A model generated the notes under the pieces. It did no database searches. It was not told where the DNA came from and worked only from the letters and a program-made list of their open reading frames with translations. The position numbers and the translations under genes were made by a program. Of a stretch of 64,000 bases of DNA, positions 39,352 through 51,500 are shown piece by piece (within the stretch, counting starts at the first letter, position 1; each line of letters opens with the position of its first letter). This DNA comes from Heterobasidion occidentale (Eukaryota; Basidiomycota; Agaricomycetes; Russulales; Bondarzewiaceae). The stretch covers positions 2,976,001 through 3,040,000 of the forward strand of contig JBCAQO010000008.1 in assembly GCA_039111635.1 (NCBI GenBank), in the 5' to 3' direction.

Positions 39352-42300
39352 GGTCAACGAACTTGGAAGGGAATCGTTTCGTGATTCACTTGATATGAGG
39401 GCAACGAGTGGGCAACGGCGCGGCGATAACGCCGAAATTGGATACATTGCCCTGCAGCTTCCACGAGCGCCAAGTGAGCCACCGAAGGTGTAGATGGATG
39501 ACCTAAACCAGACATCCTTGAGAAAACTTCGCAGGACTACTCTAGACGAAGCAGATCAGCTGATGCGCCATTTGAGGACGAAAGACAGCGGGAAGAGCTA
39601 TCAAGTGAAATCCGAATTGTTGTAGTGACAGCTGCATGAGCAGGCTTTCGCGGCTTTTGATACTCACATGAGATTACAGCCATGGAAAGTTATACGAAGT
39701 CGAACGAATTCTTGGGTACATTGGCGCGCCCGATCCCGGAGTGGGGAAAGAGCTCAACTGGCTCTAGGCACAGCGAATATGAAGGTCAGTTCTTTGACTC
39801 TGGTGAACAGAATGAACGTGTGATGGCCGGATGCTAGTCGTGAAGTAGGCGAATGAAAGTCTGTTTTGTGGATGGACCCGTGTTGGAAGACTCGGACAGC
39901 CCCGGGGTCCGCGACCGACCGGGCTCAACCTTTCGGACCGCTTTCCCATCGCCAAACAACGTATGCACTCGTACAGTCCTCAACACTCCGCCCGTCCCTT
40001 GGCCCCAACAGTACCCCCTCGAGTAATCTCCACTACTACATGCCGCGCGCGACGAGGGACGAAAATGCCTTGGACAAGTTTGATTGTGATCAGGGCTGGG
40101 CCCTCGGAAACGAGATGGGGACTGCGAGGCTGTGGATAGCGCACTGGAGAACACGGAGAGGAGGCACGCCGGATTTTGAGGTCAGTATCCAAATCTACCT
40201 TTCGATACCGGGGCTCGCGCACAAGCTCGTTCGCGCAGAAAAAATGTATCGAAATGTGGTGGGAAATATCATTGTCATCGATGTTGGTAGGTCTCAATGA
40301 GTGCCCCTCTCAACCACGCCATGCTGTTTTAACTTTGGAGGAATATTGCACGCGCACGGCCTCGGGACTATCATAACGACATCAGAGAAGCTGGCTCGCA
40401 TTACCCTTCGCAGGGATTACTCATTCGTTACCCACCCACAAGCTCGTGCTTTCATACATGGCAATCTTGGATCTCGTTGAATCCACGTTCCTAGCACAGT
40501 CAATCATGCGATGGAAGTTATACAGGGGCACCGACACCAGTGAGTACAAACCGTGGACTTAATGCAGCTATCGTGGTCATAAGCCCCATATCCATCCAAT
40601 AGTGCATATTCTCTCTCATCGAACGTTGACTGACAAGCTTTACACACATTCTACGTCCCCAGGTGGAGTCAAATAAAACGACTTAGCTTTTGCCGTGCTC
40701 TACCACCGCTCCATTTCCCGTCAATCCCCACACTCGAATCGGGCCACCGTGAGAGAATTCATCACGCACGATCCTCTCCTCATGACTCTGTATTGGGAGT
40801 GACTGGCAGGAGTACGACGGTCGAGCCCGCCTACATAGCGCACGACCTGCAAGTCGATCGATTTTCCTCACCGGGGCGCTTGATTGTCTTCCTACCACTA
40901 CATCGTGCATGTTACATTGGCCTTCAGCTCGCTCACATGGCCTTCTTGATATTGTCGACTTCGTCGCCCAGGACCCCCAATGACGAACTCGAGGAGTGAT
41001 ACGGATACTTCTGCGCCAATTATATCACACTAGCTCTACATCGGTGACTCTGCGTACCGGGTTGAGCCAAGCATCTCCATAACACACTTTTAGGATCGTG
41101 CGCTAGACGGCAAGCTCTCAATCTCTATTCCATGTTTAACCATCAGTAACGAAGATTGTAATGCTCCCGTACACAGTCCTCTTTGTCAATCTTCATGACA
41201 CCTGATTCGTTCTTCGACCGTATCTTGCGAAAGAAAAATAACGTGATAGCGAGGTTTGAACATAAGCGAAAATCATCCTTGATGCGTTTCCGTGCGCGCA
41301 CCCTCTCGACCTCACAACGATATCCGGAATCAGATGGTTTCTCTCATTTGACTCGCACACGTCGTCCACCTCAACCCACAACACCGCAATATCTTGTGTT
41401 GGAAGGGTTTCAAGGCCAACGACGGGCACGATTGATCGTGGAGCAACATCACATCCTCGCGTAGTGCGCTCACATGTTCGCAATCATCAAGATAGAGGAA
41501 TCGGTCGAGTACATGCTCTAAGGATCGGCGTTGCCACTATCAACGCAACATACTTTCTAGTCGGTAGGCTCACGTCCTGGTTGATCTATAGAGCTCCCAT
41601 TGATATTTCGTTCGAGTCCACCTCAGAGCGCAATACAATCAGCAAGTTGTATAGCAAACAAGAGCGTCCTCGCGGAATTCTGTCTTCTGGTGAGCCTTGA
41701 AGGGCAGGCACCCTGTAGCAGTCTCAAAGACGCATACATCGAGTAATTTCGGGGCAGAACTCTGAGACAATACCGAATCGACGTTAATGAAAAATGTTGA
41801 ACGCAAGGTGAACTTTAAACTCCGCGACGTTGACGACCTATCAAGACGACGCTCTCGAGCCTTGATCATCATGTATGGCGAGGATGAAGCCAGGAGCCTA
41901 AGAGTTAGGTTAATGATTACCCAAACCCGAATAGTTTGTTAACATGCTGACGTCTCTCTATTAGGGTTGTACACATCGTGCCTCGCGCGTGCGATACACA
42001 GTCTCCACACCGTTCATCAACCTCCCACGAAAAAGTCCATGTATACCTCGCGCAGAGATGCCAAACGCATTGTCAATACAAATCACGAAGCGCTCTTTAT
42101 TGTTCGTTGGGGATTTTCTCTCTGTTGCCCGTCCTACATGCATCAGCTCCCACCGGAATCAATGGCACTGCTTCAGTACATCTTGTATTCAATGCTGCGC
42201 ATAAAATGGCGCCGCCTCTTCTCCGACGCTCTATTCCTTAGCATCTTCCCTGGCACCCCGGACCCGCTAACTCCACGCTGATAGCCCCATGCAGATTTCA

Positions 42301-45300
42301 TGCGCTTCGCGGCAACAGCATCCTCCCTCACGCTGCATTCCAGACGTTATCTCATGAACAGAAGTGGAGATCGAGAGTGGTCATAGAGCGGCATACCATC
42401 TGCCATCATGTAAACTGGCATGACTTGTTTGTGCCGCGAATCTGCCCAGGGTTCTCCCTTCTACAGCTAGAACAAAGATAGGTCGGTCATCGCACGACGT
42501 GGGAATTCCCGTAGAGTGAATCTCTGACCGCATCCGACAACGTGAGTCATTTTCCGACATAATCTAAGCCATCAGTGCGATCAAGCAGACCGCAGCGTCA
42601 CTGATGAGCCTGGATTATTTTACCAGATAGCTTCTTGATGTGGCACACCGTTATCAAAATGACCGCTCGATATTGATATGGATCTAGACGTCAATCATTG
42701 TCTCTTAGAGAAAGTACCGCCATCCAATAGGGCAGTTCAAACAAGTTCAATGACATATCGAGCCGGCTGTTAGCTGAAGGGCCGTTTACACGGTAAGCCT
42801 TGCTTCGAACGGGGAATATCTGGATCACTGTTTGCTTTCTGAGCGTGTAATTCGTGTGAACTGATCAACCTAGTCAGTGACGAGCGCATTTTTTAGACGA
42901 ATATGTGATACTCCCGCCACCAAACGGGCGACAGGCCGGGTGAGCATCCTTTTGGAATGCTTGGAAGCGCAATGCCATTCCCTTCTTAGCACTGGGGCGT
43001 CTCAGCCGCGCCTATATGCCCGCTCTTCCAGTCTTTCGCGACGTCGCACGCGTTGATGCATCAAGGGTCCTAGCCAAAATCTGTACAGTCCCAAAAGCCT
43101 TACGACGGCTACATCTTTGATCACGATGATGCCCGGAAAACGCGCGCCTGTCCTGTGCGCACACATTTATTCTAGCTCGGTTTCATCGGGATTGTCACTC
43201 TCGTGTCAACAGACTGGGATCGGCAATAATTCCGTGTGGCTGGCAGAATCGCCCGTTGCGGTAGGGGCTCCCAATGGCAAGCTCACCTTGTTCCTATATC
43301 GTGACGTTCCGCTCTATACATGTGGTCCCGCTCAGGGTCTGCGTGCGCTACAACAACGTGGATGCCTTTCCGTCCTCTAATTAGCTCATGTGCGACTTTT
43401 GCGAGTCTGATGGCTCGCATCACAATCAAAGCACTGAGCCAACGCACAGGGATCATTGCGTGGGTACACTCGTCCTCTAGGACTATTTGCGACTACAAAT
43501 GTCAACGGAGACTCGATAGAAGCCCGACGGATCAGAAATAAATGTGACGTACGTCGTCCAATTTGTCTTAATGAATGGGCTTATGGGTACAGGCAGCGCC
43601 AACTAGGGACAATTCACTCTCGAAGCGCCGGCTAATAGCGAAGACAGATGCCATATTCTGCCTTCAGCATTTCTCAGTCGAACACCAAATTGCAACTCTT
43701 TTGAAGCGTCAGCACGCCAATGACCAATCTGAGAACGACCAACGTGGAGAGGGTGGCCATTGGAGGTTCTACGACGGAACTCGGGGTCCTTCGAAGTGGG
43801 CGAGGCGTCAATCCGTTGACATCGATTATCACACCGCCAGATGCGTATCTGCGCAGTGGACGGCACTTCTCGTGTTCCTATCGCACGCGCGCGCATTTCG
43901 AGGGTGTGTGCATATGTTCCTCTGGCTTCGACGGGTTGCTGACTCTCTTCATTCCGTTGTAAGGCACTCGGGTGGTCGCGAGCTGGCCATTGACGTGATG
44001 CCGATCGCGTATGCCGCATCAATGACCGAATGGCGACGACCAGGTCCTCCGAATCGCCCCCCAAGCACCAAGCGTTCTAATGAGCACAAAAAAAACCGTC
44101 TTGGGACGTCGTATTTCCGACCTGTCAAGGCAGCCAGGGAGCGTGCACATGCTCGCCGCGGAAGGTCGCCGAAATGCCGCCGGCACAGGTTCCGTGAATG
44201 GGGGGCAGACGCACCGATCTGGATCGGACTGTGCTGTTGTTTGGACCCTCGATTCTATAAACGAACAAGGTTGTGGCCATCTGATTCCGAGCCTATCGCA
44301 TCCAGGCCCACGCGAACGACTGATTCGACTGAGGAGAGAACACCACAGCCGCCGAGGAGAGGGTCCGCCCGCCCATCAGAAAGAAGCTGTCGCGGGAGTG
44401 CGCAGGGAGAGATCCGACCGTGCAACCGTGCAACCCGAGGGAGACGCTTCTGAGTATGCGGGCGCTCACTGCCGGTGGCGACCATGACGCACGGGGCACG
44501 CAAGGAAGGCAGTTGCTCTTCTCGGCCGCGTCTACTCCCAGCCGCAAAGGCCCCATCATCCCCATCAGACGCAGGCTATCCGTCCCCAGTGTCGGCTCTG
44601 CGCCCATGACCCCATGCGGCTCGAGCAGACCACTAGCACGGAGACTGGGGGGGGGGGGGTCGCAGCACGCGGGCGCAGCCACCAACCATCGAAGCCCCGT
44701 GCATATGACAGGAGCGCGCGGGGCCCACTTACAGTAGGCTCGCGCTGGATCTGGCACGCCTGGGATGATGCTGGGGCCCACTGATCAATCTGGCTGGATC
44801 CGATCTGATCATCACGCGCCCCAGGCCGCGAGCCCGTGCCAGACGAGCAATTCATTCTTCATTTTGCGCTGCGCGGACTGCGTCGGAGCTGAGAACTGGG
44901 GGGCTCAGAGCGTAAGGGCCCTGCTCAGCGGGCGCGCATTGCTCCTCCGAGTCCGCGAGCGTGCGAGATCGCACCGCGTCGTGGACCGCGTGCGACCCCG
45001 CGCAGACAGGCGTCGTCCCCGCTCCGGCTCCTGTGTAGCGGCCACGGCCCCATCGAATGATCACGCAGGAAGCCCTCGAGCGCACAGTCGATATCGCGGC
45101 ATGCATCCAAGGAAGCATCCCCGCGATGGCATCACCACAGCGTCGAGCTGTTTTCGCGCGTCGGCGACCCACGAGCCCAGCGGCGCCTACTCTGACGTTC
45201 GCGAGAGGCGCGCGCCCGCGAGCGATTCCTGTCACCGCTCGTGTGAGTCAAGTCCTCGCCGAGCCAGTGACAGGTCCCCCTAAAAATTGACGAGGCGCCC

Positions 45301-46484
45301 GGGGACACAGCTGGTCCAACGAGCATTGCACGCGCGCGTTCGATCGTGGCGGTTCTGCCAAGGGCAAGGCGGTGCGAGGTCGTGCCAGCTGAGGACACAA
45401 GGACGGCTCGGGGTCACGAAGACGAAGGAGAAAGGCGCCCTCTCGGGGCTTCCGAGACCGCGCGTGCCCAGTGTGCCCGCATCGCATGTTCGCTAGCTAG
45501 CCTCGTCTGTGCGCTTCGCGTGAGAAGCGCGTGCTGTGGTGCTGTGTCCCGGTGCGCTAGAGCCCGCTGCGCTCGCTACGACTTTTTGGGTGGCAGGCCT
45601 GCGTTGTTTGAACTTTGACGTGCTATGCGTGGGTCGAATGGAAGGCGAGAGGGGACGGGCAGGGATGGACGAGGCCGGAAGAGGAAGAAGGGCTGAGAAC
45701 CAGGACACAGCGGCGTGCCACGAGGCCCGGCGACGACGCTTCGACGGATCTCGCGCCTAATACCACGCCTTCTCCAGCCCGCTACGCTACGCGCGGTCGA
45801 GTCAGAGTCAGCGTAGAGCGCAGGTTCGAGGACGCGAGCGAATTTAGGCCTCGCGAATTTCGACGCTGGCGTGCAGTCTGTCTGGACGGCGTGCACGATC
45901 CCACGGCAGGCTCTGGCGGCAGATCCCTCTAGCTGCCGGTGCTTCGAAGGCGCCCTGCGTGCTTCCTGCTTCAATGATGCTTAGGCTGATGGGCTGATCG
46001 ATATGAACTGATGCTGTTGATCATCCATCCCAGCGTTCCCATCATCCTCGGGCACGGTCATGTCCATCAACATCATCATGATCAACATCAACATCATCGC
46101 TCCTCCGCATCATCGACCACATCATCGACCCGGCGGCGACGCCGCAAGTCGCCTCCGCCCGCCAACATTCTGGCGGGACCCACCCTAGCTCGCACTTTAC
46201 TCCAGGAACACCACACCACGCCACGCGCGCACGCGCAGTGCACGCGCCCGCACGTACGTACGTAGGTACACGTAGGTACACATAGTCACACGTCCATTCC
46301 GCCAGATCCCGCAGTGATCCCGCCCGCCGACGAAGGGACAAAATTGCAATGATCAAATGACGCGGCATACGTGATCCCGCGCCGATCATCTCGATAAGTC
46401 TGCGCAGATATGCGCGCGCGCCCCTTCATTTTGCGCTTGGGGGCATTTTTGATTTTTAAATTGCCAGTGCCGCTGGGAATATAC
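39352..46484. other. Long stretch without recognisable genes
   Basis: No frame in these 7 kb shows known motifs. The longest frames (39866-40300 and 43575-44453 on +, 45576-45974 on minus) are unlike any protein I know; the last two lie in very GC-rich DNA where long open frames arise by chance. GC and CpG content rise sharply from about 43.5 kb. A G12-13 run lies at about 44648-44660. Confidence 0.4.
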
Positions 46485-46507
46485 TTTCGTTCGTTCGTTC
46501 GTTCGTT
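46485..46507. repeat. TTCG microsatellite
   Basis: Five to six tandem TTCG units. Nearby 46634-46652 has GAGC repeats and 46757-46815 a purine-rich GAAAGAC/GGAAACG repeat. Confidence 0.85.
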
Positions 46508-47518
46508 GATGGCTCGATTCTTGAGGGACTGTGGCGGGGAGGCGCGAGCGCGACGCGTCTCCTTTGTGGGCAGTTACGTGGATGCATAAATACATGTACA
46601 GTTGAACAGAACTGGTGACAGGGTTGCAGATAAGAGCGAGCGAGCGAGCGGGGGAGAGAAGCGTCGACGGGAGCAGGGTCGACGGGGAGCAGAGAGCTTA
46701 CGATAGCAGCACAAGAAAGAGGTTCGAGAGCGAAGCGCGGCTGGCAGACAAAAAAAGAAAAACGAAAGACGAAAGACGAAGACGAAAGACGAAAGACGGG
46801 AAACGGGAAACGAAAAGGAAAAGAAAAGTTCATGTGGATGCGGAGCTATATACGATGCAGAAGAGACGGGTCAGAGCACGGAAGCGGACGGAGAGAGAAG
46901 AAGGAGACGGGGCGAAAGCGGGAAGGGCGGGACTGCAAAACGCGTAGCGGTACCTCGACCGAAGAAGTCGAAGGGGGAATAAATACAAAGGACGCCTCGA
47001 CGCGCCTGGCGCGTCCCGGCGTCTGCGGTGGAGCGCGCGGCCTTCTCCCGCGCGGCACAGCCACCTGCACGGCGTGCTGGCCAGCAGAAGCTCACGACAT
47101 GGGAGGGCGGGAGAAGAGAAGAGACGCAGTCGACTGCGTGCAGCGCAGCCGCATGGCAAGAAGCGGCGGACGTTAAAAAGACGATAGACCAAAAAAGAAA
47201 GCAGGGCACGCGGCGGCGTCGGAACGGGTGCGGAATCTAATCCCGTCGTCTCTGGCCGGGGCGCAGCGAGCGCTCGACGCGGGTGGATGGGTGGAGAAAG
47301 ATCTGCGAGGTCCTAAAGAAGGAAAAAAGAGCGAAGGCGCCGAAATGGAGCAGGTTGAAAAAGGGGGGTAAAGTGTCTTGTGCTAGAGACTGCGGCCGTG
47401 CGCGCGCGCGCGGGGTTCCAAGAAAGAAAGAAGAGAGAAAAGTGCGAATTTTGAGCATCAGAGCGGCCGCGAGCAGTGAAACGCAGACGCGGGCGAATAC
47501 GTTGAGCGCGTGGCGGGC

Positions 47519-48502
47519 TCACGGCGGGCTGCGCTCGCGTGCGCCCGAGGGGAGGGTATGTCTCCGCGCCGCGTGCGCGTGCGCGTACGGGTGGTGCGCG
47601 TGGGTCTCGGGCGGCGTCCGCGCGGCGCTGCCGTTCGCGCCGCCGCTGCCCTCCGGCGCGTCGAGCCACGAGTGGATCTGCGGGAGGCGGCCGTTGCCGT
47701 TGACGCCGCCGTTGCTGCTGCTGCCGTTGGAGGCGGAGCCCGGGTCGGAGCGCAGGAGCGGGACGATGGACGGGTGCGGGTAGGTGTGGGGCGGGGGGAG
47801 GGCGGGGAGCAGGTGCTGCTGCTGGGGGCTGCGCTGGGACGCGGAGCCGAGGAGGGACGGCTGCGGGGCGGAGACGGAGACGGAGGGGGGCGAGGTGGAG
47901 GCGGAGTTCATGGTCGAGGTGGTGCGGAGGGACGAGCCCGAGAGCGGGCCTCGCTTGTGCGGGAACTGCTCCGGGCGTGGGCGGGAGTGGGTGCGCTCGA
48001 AGAGGCCGCACTTGTTGCAGAGCTAGAGCGGGGTGAGCGCGTGCACGGGGCGGTGAAGCGGGGGACGAAAAAAAAGAAATCAACATAGCGAAAGAAGTAT
48101 ACTGACCACCTTTCCTGGGTTGAGGCTGGAGCGGCGCCAGGTGGAGGTGTCGGTGGTGCAGCAGTTGAAGCAGCGCCTGCGGACGCGGTCGCTGAGCTTT
48201 GTGGCTGCGTCGTCGGTGTAGAGGACGTTGTGGAAGGAGGGCTGGCCGGGGAAGGGGTACTGGGTGTCGTGGGAGTGGTGCATGGGCGGGGAGAGCTGGG
48301 AGGGGACGACGTGGGTCGGGGGCGGGTAGATGCCGTGGGAGGGGTGGGAAAGGGGGTGGCCGTTGGCGAAGCGGGAGTCGCGGTAGGGGAGGTGGGAGTG
48401 GGGCGGGGGCGGGGGAGGGGCGTAGTACGTACGGGCGCGGTCGGAGGGGTCGTGGGAGTAGTGCATGGGCGCGGAGGGGTAGAGCGAGGCTGAGGGGTGC
48501 AT
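47519..48502 (-). CDS. GATA-type zinc-finger transcription factor
   Basis: Two exons, 48502-48107 and 48022-47519, joined by an 84-nt intron (GTCAGT...CTCTAG) that splits the finger and keeps frame; 299 codons. The N-terminal 110 residues are Pro/His/Tyr/Ser-rich. The zinc finger at about residues 114-142 reads RRRCFNCCTTDTSTWRR, then LNPGKVLCNKCGLFER, i.e. C-x2-C-x19-C-x2-C with the WRR and LCNKCGLF signatures, followed by a basic HSRPRPEQFPHKRGP tail. The remainder is Ser/Gly/Asn-rich. It would bind GATA-like DNA sites. The coding frame is open upstream of the chosen ATG, so a longer N-terminus or an upstream exon is possible. I know near-identical fingers from other Agaricomycetes. Confidence 0.85.
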
Positions 48503-51500
48503 TGCAAGGCCGGAGGAGGTGCGTGCGGAGGGCGCGGGGAGGAGACGGAGGAGCGGTCGAGGGAAGAGGAGGAGAGGGACGGGGACTGGGACTGGGGGAG
48601 GGTGGCGATGGGCGGGTGGGGCGAGTGGGCGAGGGCGTGTGCGTGTGCGTGTGCGCGGGCAAAGTCGTCCTGGTGTCTGTGTGCGGGGAAGGAAGGGAAG
48701 GGAAGGGGAATGGGGGGGTTAGAACGCGCGGCGGAGGGGGCGGGGCGGGACGGACCTGTTATGGAGCGGCAATGGGTCTGTGCGGTGCGGCATCCGGTCT
48801 GGGTCGAGGATGGGCGGCAGACGTGTGGCCCCGTTCGCGATGCTGTGGGGGGGGTGGTGGGCGAGCGCGGGATCGGTGTCCTCTGTTTTGGGTGATCCGT
48901 GCGTGGACGAGTAGGGCTGGGAGGTGGAGAGCCTGCGAATTTTGGAGGGAGGGTCTGTGCGATCGTCTGGCGATGGACGGGGGCGGGCGGGGATCTGGGG
49001 CGAGTCGCGGACGGGGGCTTGCGGGGCTGGGGACTGGGGGATCTGGGCTCGCGGGGGCGATAAGGGACTGGGGGCCTGGACCGGACTGCGGGCGGGGCGG
49101 GGGCGAGGGCGAGGGCGAGGAGGGGAGAGAGGATGGGAGGGAGGGTGAGCGGGGGATGGAGGGACGGGCGAGGGGGTACTTAAGTGCTTACCGCATTGCG
49201 GGGGCTGTGGGTGGGTGGGACAGAGAGATGTCGGCGGGGGAGTGATGGTGATGGGACGTGCAGACGAGGCGCAGGGCGAGGGAGAGAAGAAGGGCCCCCG
49301 TCCCAGTCAGCAAGCGCGCTCATCCCTCTCTCCGCCCCTCCCCTCTCTCAGACACTCCGCCGTCATGCCGGTAACAGCCCTCCGCGGCCGCGCCGGATCA
49401 CCCCGACCGGGCCCTCCTTCCCAGTCCCCGCCAGCCCCCCTCTGCCGCGCCACGAATCTCCGTGCCCCCAATCTGGCCATGTCCACCTTATCAAGACGAC
49501 CCTGACCTCCACCCGCCCCCGCACCACGGCTCCAGTCTCCCACCCTCCTCCAGCGAACGAGCGAGCGAGCGAGAGCCTCCTTCCCCCGACCGTCGCCGTA
49601 CTCTACCCCCGCCCGACGGCCCACAGATCCCCGCCACACCCCGCCTGCTCCCACGGACTGGTCCATGGCCTATCCTCGTCCGGCCTTCCATCGCGCCCCA
49701 TCAGGCTTTCCCCCCCCCCACCGCCTCCCACCCGCACAGGCGCGCGCGTCCTTTCTCCTCCCGTCCTCTGATCCTGATCCATCAGCGCGCTGCGAACCCT
49801 TGACCACCCTCATCCAAGCCCACAATCCACCTCACCCCCATCCGATCAGATGTAGTCTAGACCCCGACCCCCCCCTGCTCTCTCGCGCCGACCATTCCGT
49901 GTTTCATTCATGTCTGCATTCATTCATGCCTGCCGCCCATCCCGAGTCTTCCTCTTCGATTCCATCTGATCCCACGCACCCGTCCATCACCGCTTTTGCC
50001 TTTCCTGGCCTGGCGCCGTCCCTCCCTTCACCTCCCGCCTCACAACCTGCATTCTATCCTCCCCCCCTCCGCCGCCGCACACCCCGTCGTTGCCTCGCCA
50101 CCGCACCTCCTGCGCCCGTGCCTCAACAACACCCTCCCGCGACCCCATCAGATCCCGCTCCCACGAATCCTCGTCACCTGCCGCCCCGCCGACCTCCCCC
50201 ATCTGTTCATCGTGATCCACTCCCCGAGCTATCTATCTTCGTCGGCGCGACGCCGGTCTCCATCGCCCCGCCACCACAAGGGCGATGTACAATGAAGGAC
50301 CCCGATCGCGACAGCGCCCGTGCTCCCAACCCGACCGCGATACGCCGCCTGATCCCATCATACATACACACGCCCCATCCGTCCCAGGCTCCGTCCCAGA
50401 CGCACCATCCAGGGTCTTCATCCTTTCATACAGGAACGCACGCCCACCACGACTGCGCACCCGTGCGCTGGCGCTCACATTTTTGCACCCGCGCGCAGCC
50501 CCTCGCAAAATGAACGCTGCACCGCGCGTGGGCCTCATATCCATCCGCTCTTCGACCCGCTTGGCCCAGGTGCGTTCTGCGTCGCCACAGACGTGATTTC
50601 CACGGCGGAGATCCGCCACCATCATCATCATCATCCTCGTCGTCATCATCATCACCATCATCTCCATCACTATCGGGTCGATCAGCGTCGCCCACACGCT
50701 GGCAGGCCGCGACGCGCGTGCTCCTCGCTCGCGCGCACACAGGCGGCCCCGCCCCCGTCTACTATAGCCTCGTCGCGTCGCGCTGTAATCTACTCCGCGC
50801 AAAATGAATTAGTGGGGGCCTGCCTCATACTTACGTGTGGTGCGCCGCCGCGCGCTTTCCATTTCCCGCTTCCAATTCTCCACATTTCCACGTCCCTCGT
50901 TCCACGTCCCTCGTTCCATTTTCCATTTTCCGTTTCCATTATTCCCGCCGCGCTCGCGTCCCCCGTCACACATCGCACGTCGTCCTGATCGGCTCTTCTT
51001 TCTTTAATCCCATCAACAGGTCGCGCGCAGCAGACCTGATGATGCCGTTCTACCCATGATGATGCCTGACGCGCACGCTTCGCCGTCACCAGAACCCTCG
51101 CCCGTCTGCCCGTCCTACCCGCCCGCTCGCTCGTCCGCGGAGCCGCTAGAGGCGTCTAATCTAACGAACGCCCCCCGTTCTCCGCCGCGCCTCGCGCGCG
51201 CACACGATGACGTCGAACGGGGTCGGCGCGGGGCCCCCCGCTCGCTCGCCTGCACGGATCCCAAACCCGATGCCCGAAGCTAGGCACCCGCTAGCACCAG
51301 CAGACCGCCTCGCCCTGGTCTTCCTTTTTTTTCCCTTCTCTTTCTTCTTCGCTTCGAATATCTCTTCTCTCCCCAGAAAAAGGGGGAGGGGCGCAATGCG
51401 TGCACGCACGCTGCCCGATCCCGTTCTAGCCCGCCCGCGCAGCCGGCGGATGACTCACCGCCTTTCGAGTGCGTGCGTGAAACGGGGCGCGCGCTCAGCT

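Noticed and set aside
39866..40300. 144-codon + frame as a gene
   Set aside because: No family resemblance, no convincing introns or conserved motif.
43575..44453. 292-codon + frame
   Set aside because: No recognisable motif, biased to Arg/Pro/Ser in GC-rich sequence, overlapped by other frames.
47313..48662. 449-codon minus-strand frame overlapping the GATA gene
   Set aside because: Pro/Arg/Leu-rich shadow of the GATA coding exons in another frame and running through its intron.
48199..50513. Long Arg/Gly/Pro-rich frames (348 and 282 codons) in GC-rich DNA
   Set aside because: Low-complexity composition, several overlapping frames equally open on both strands, no motif or splice logic; expected by chance at this GC content.
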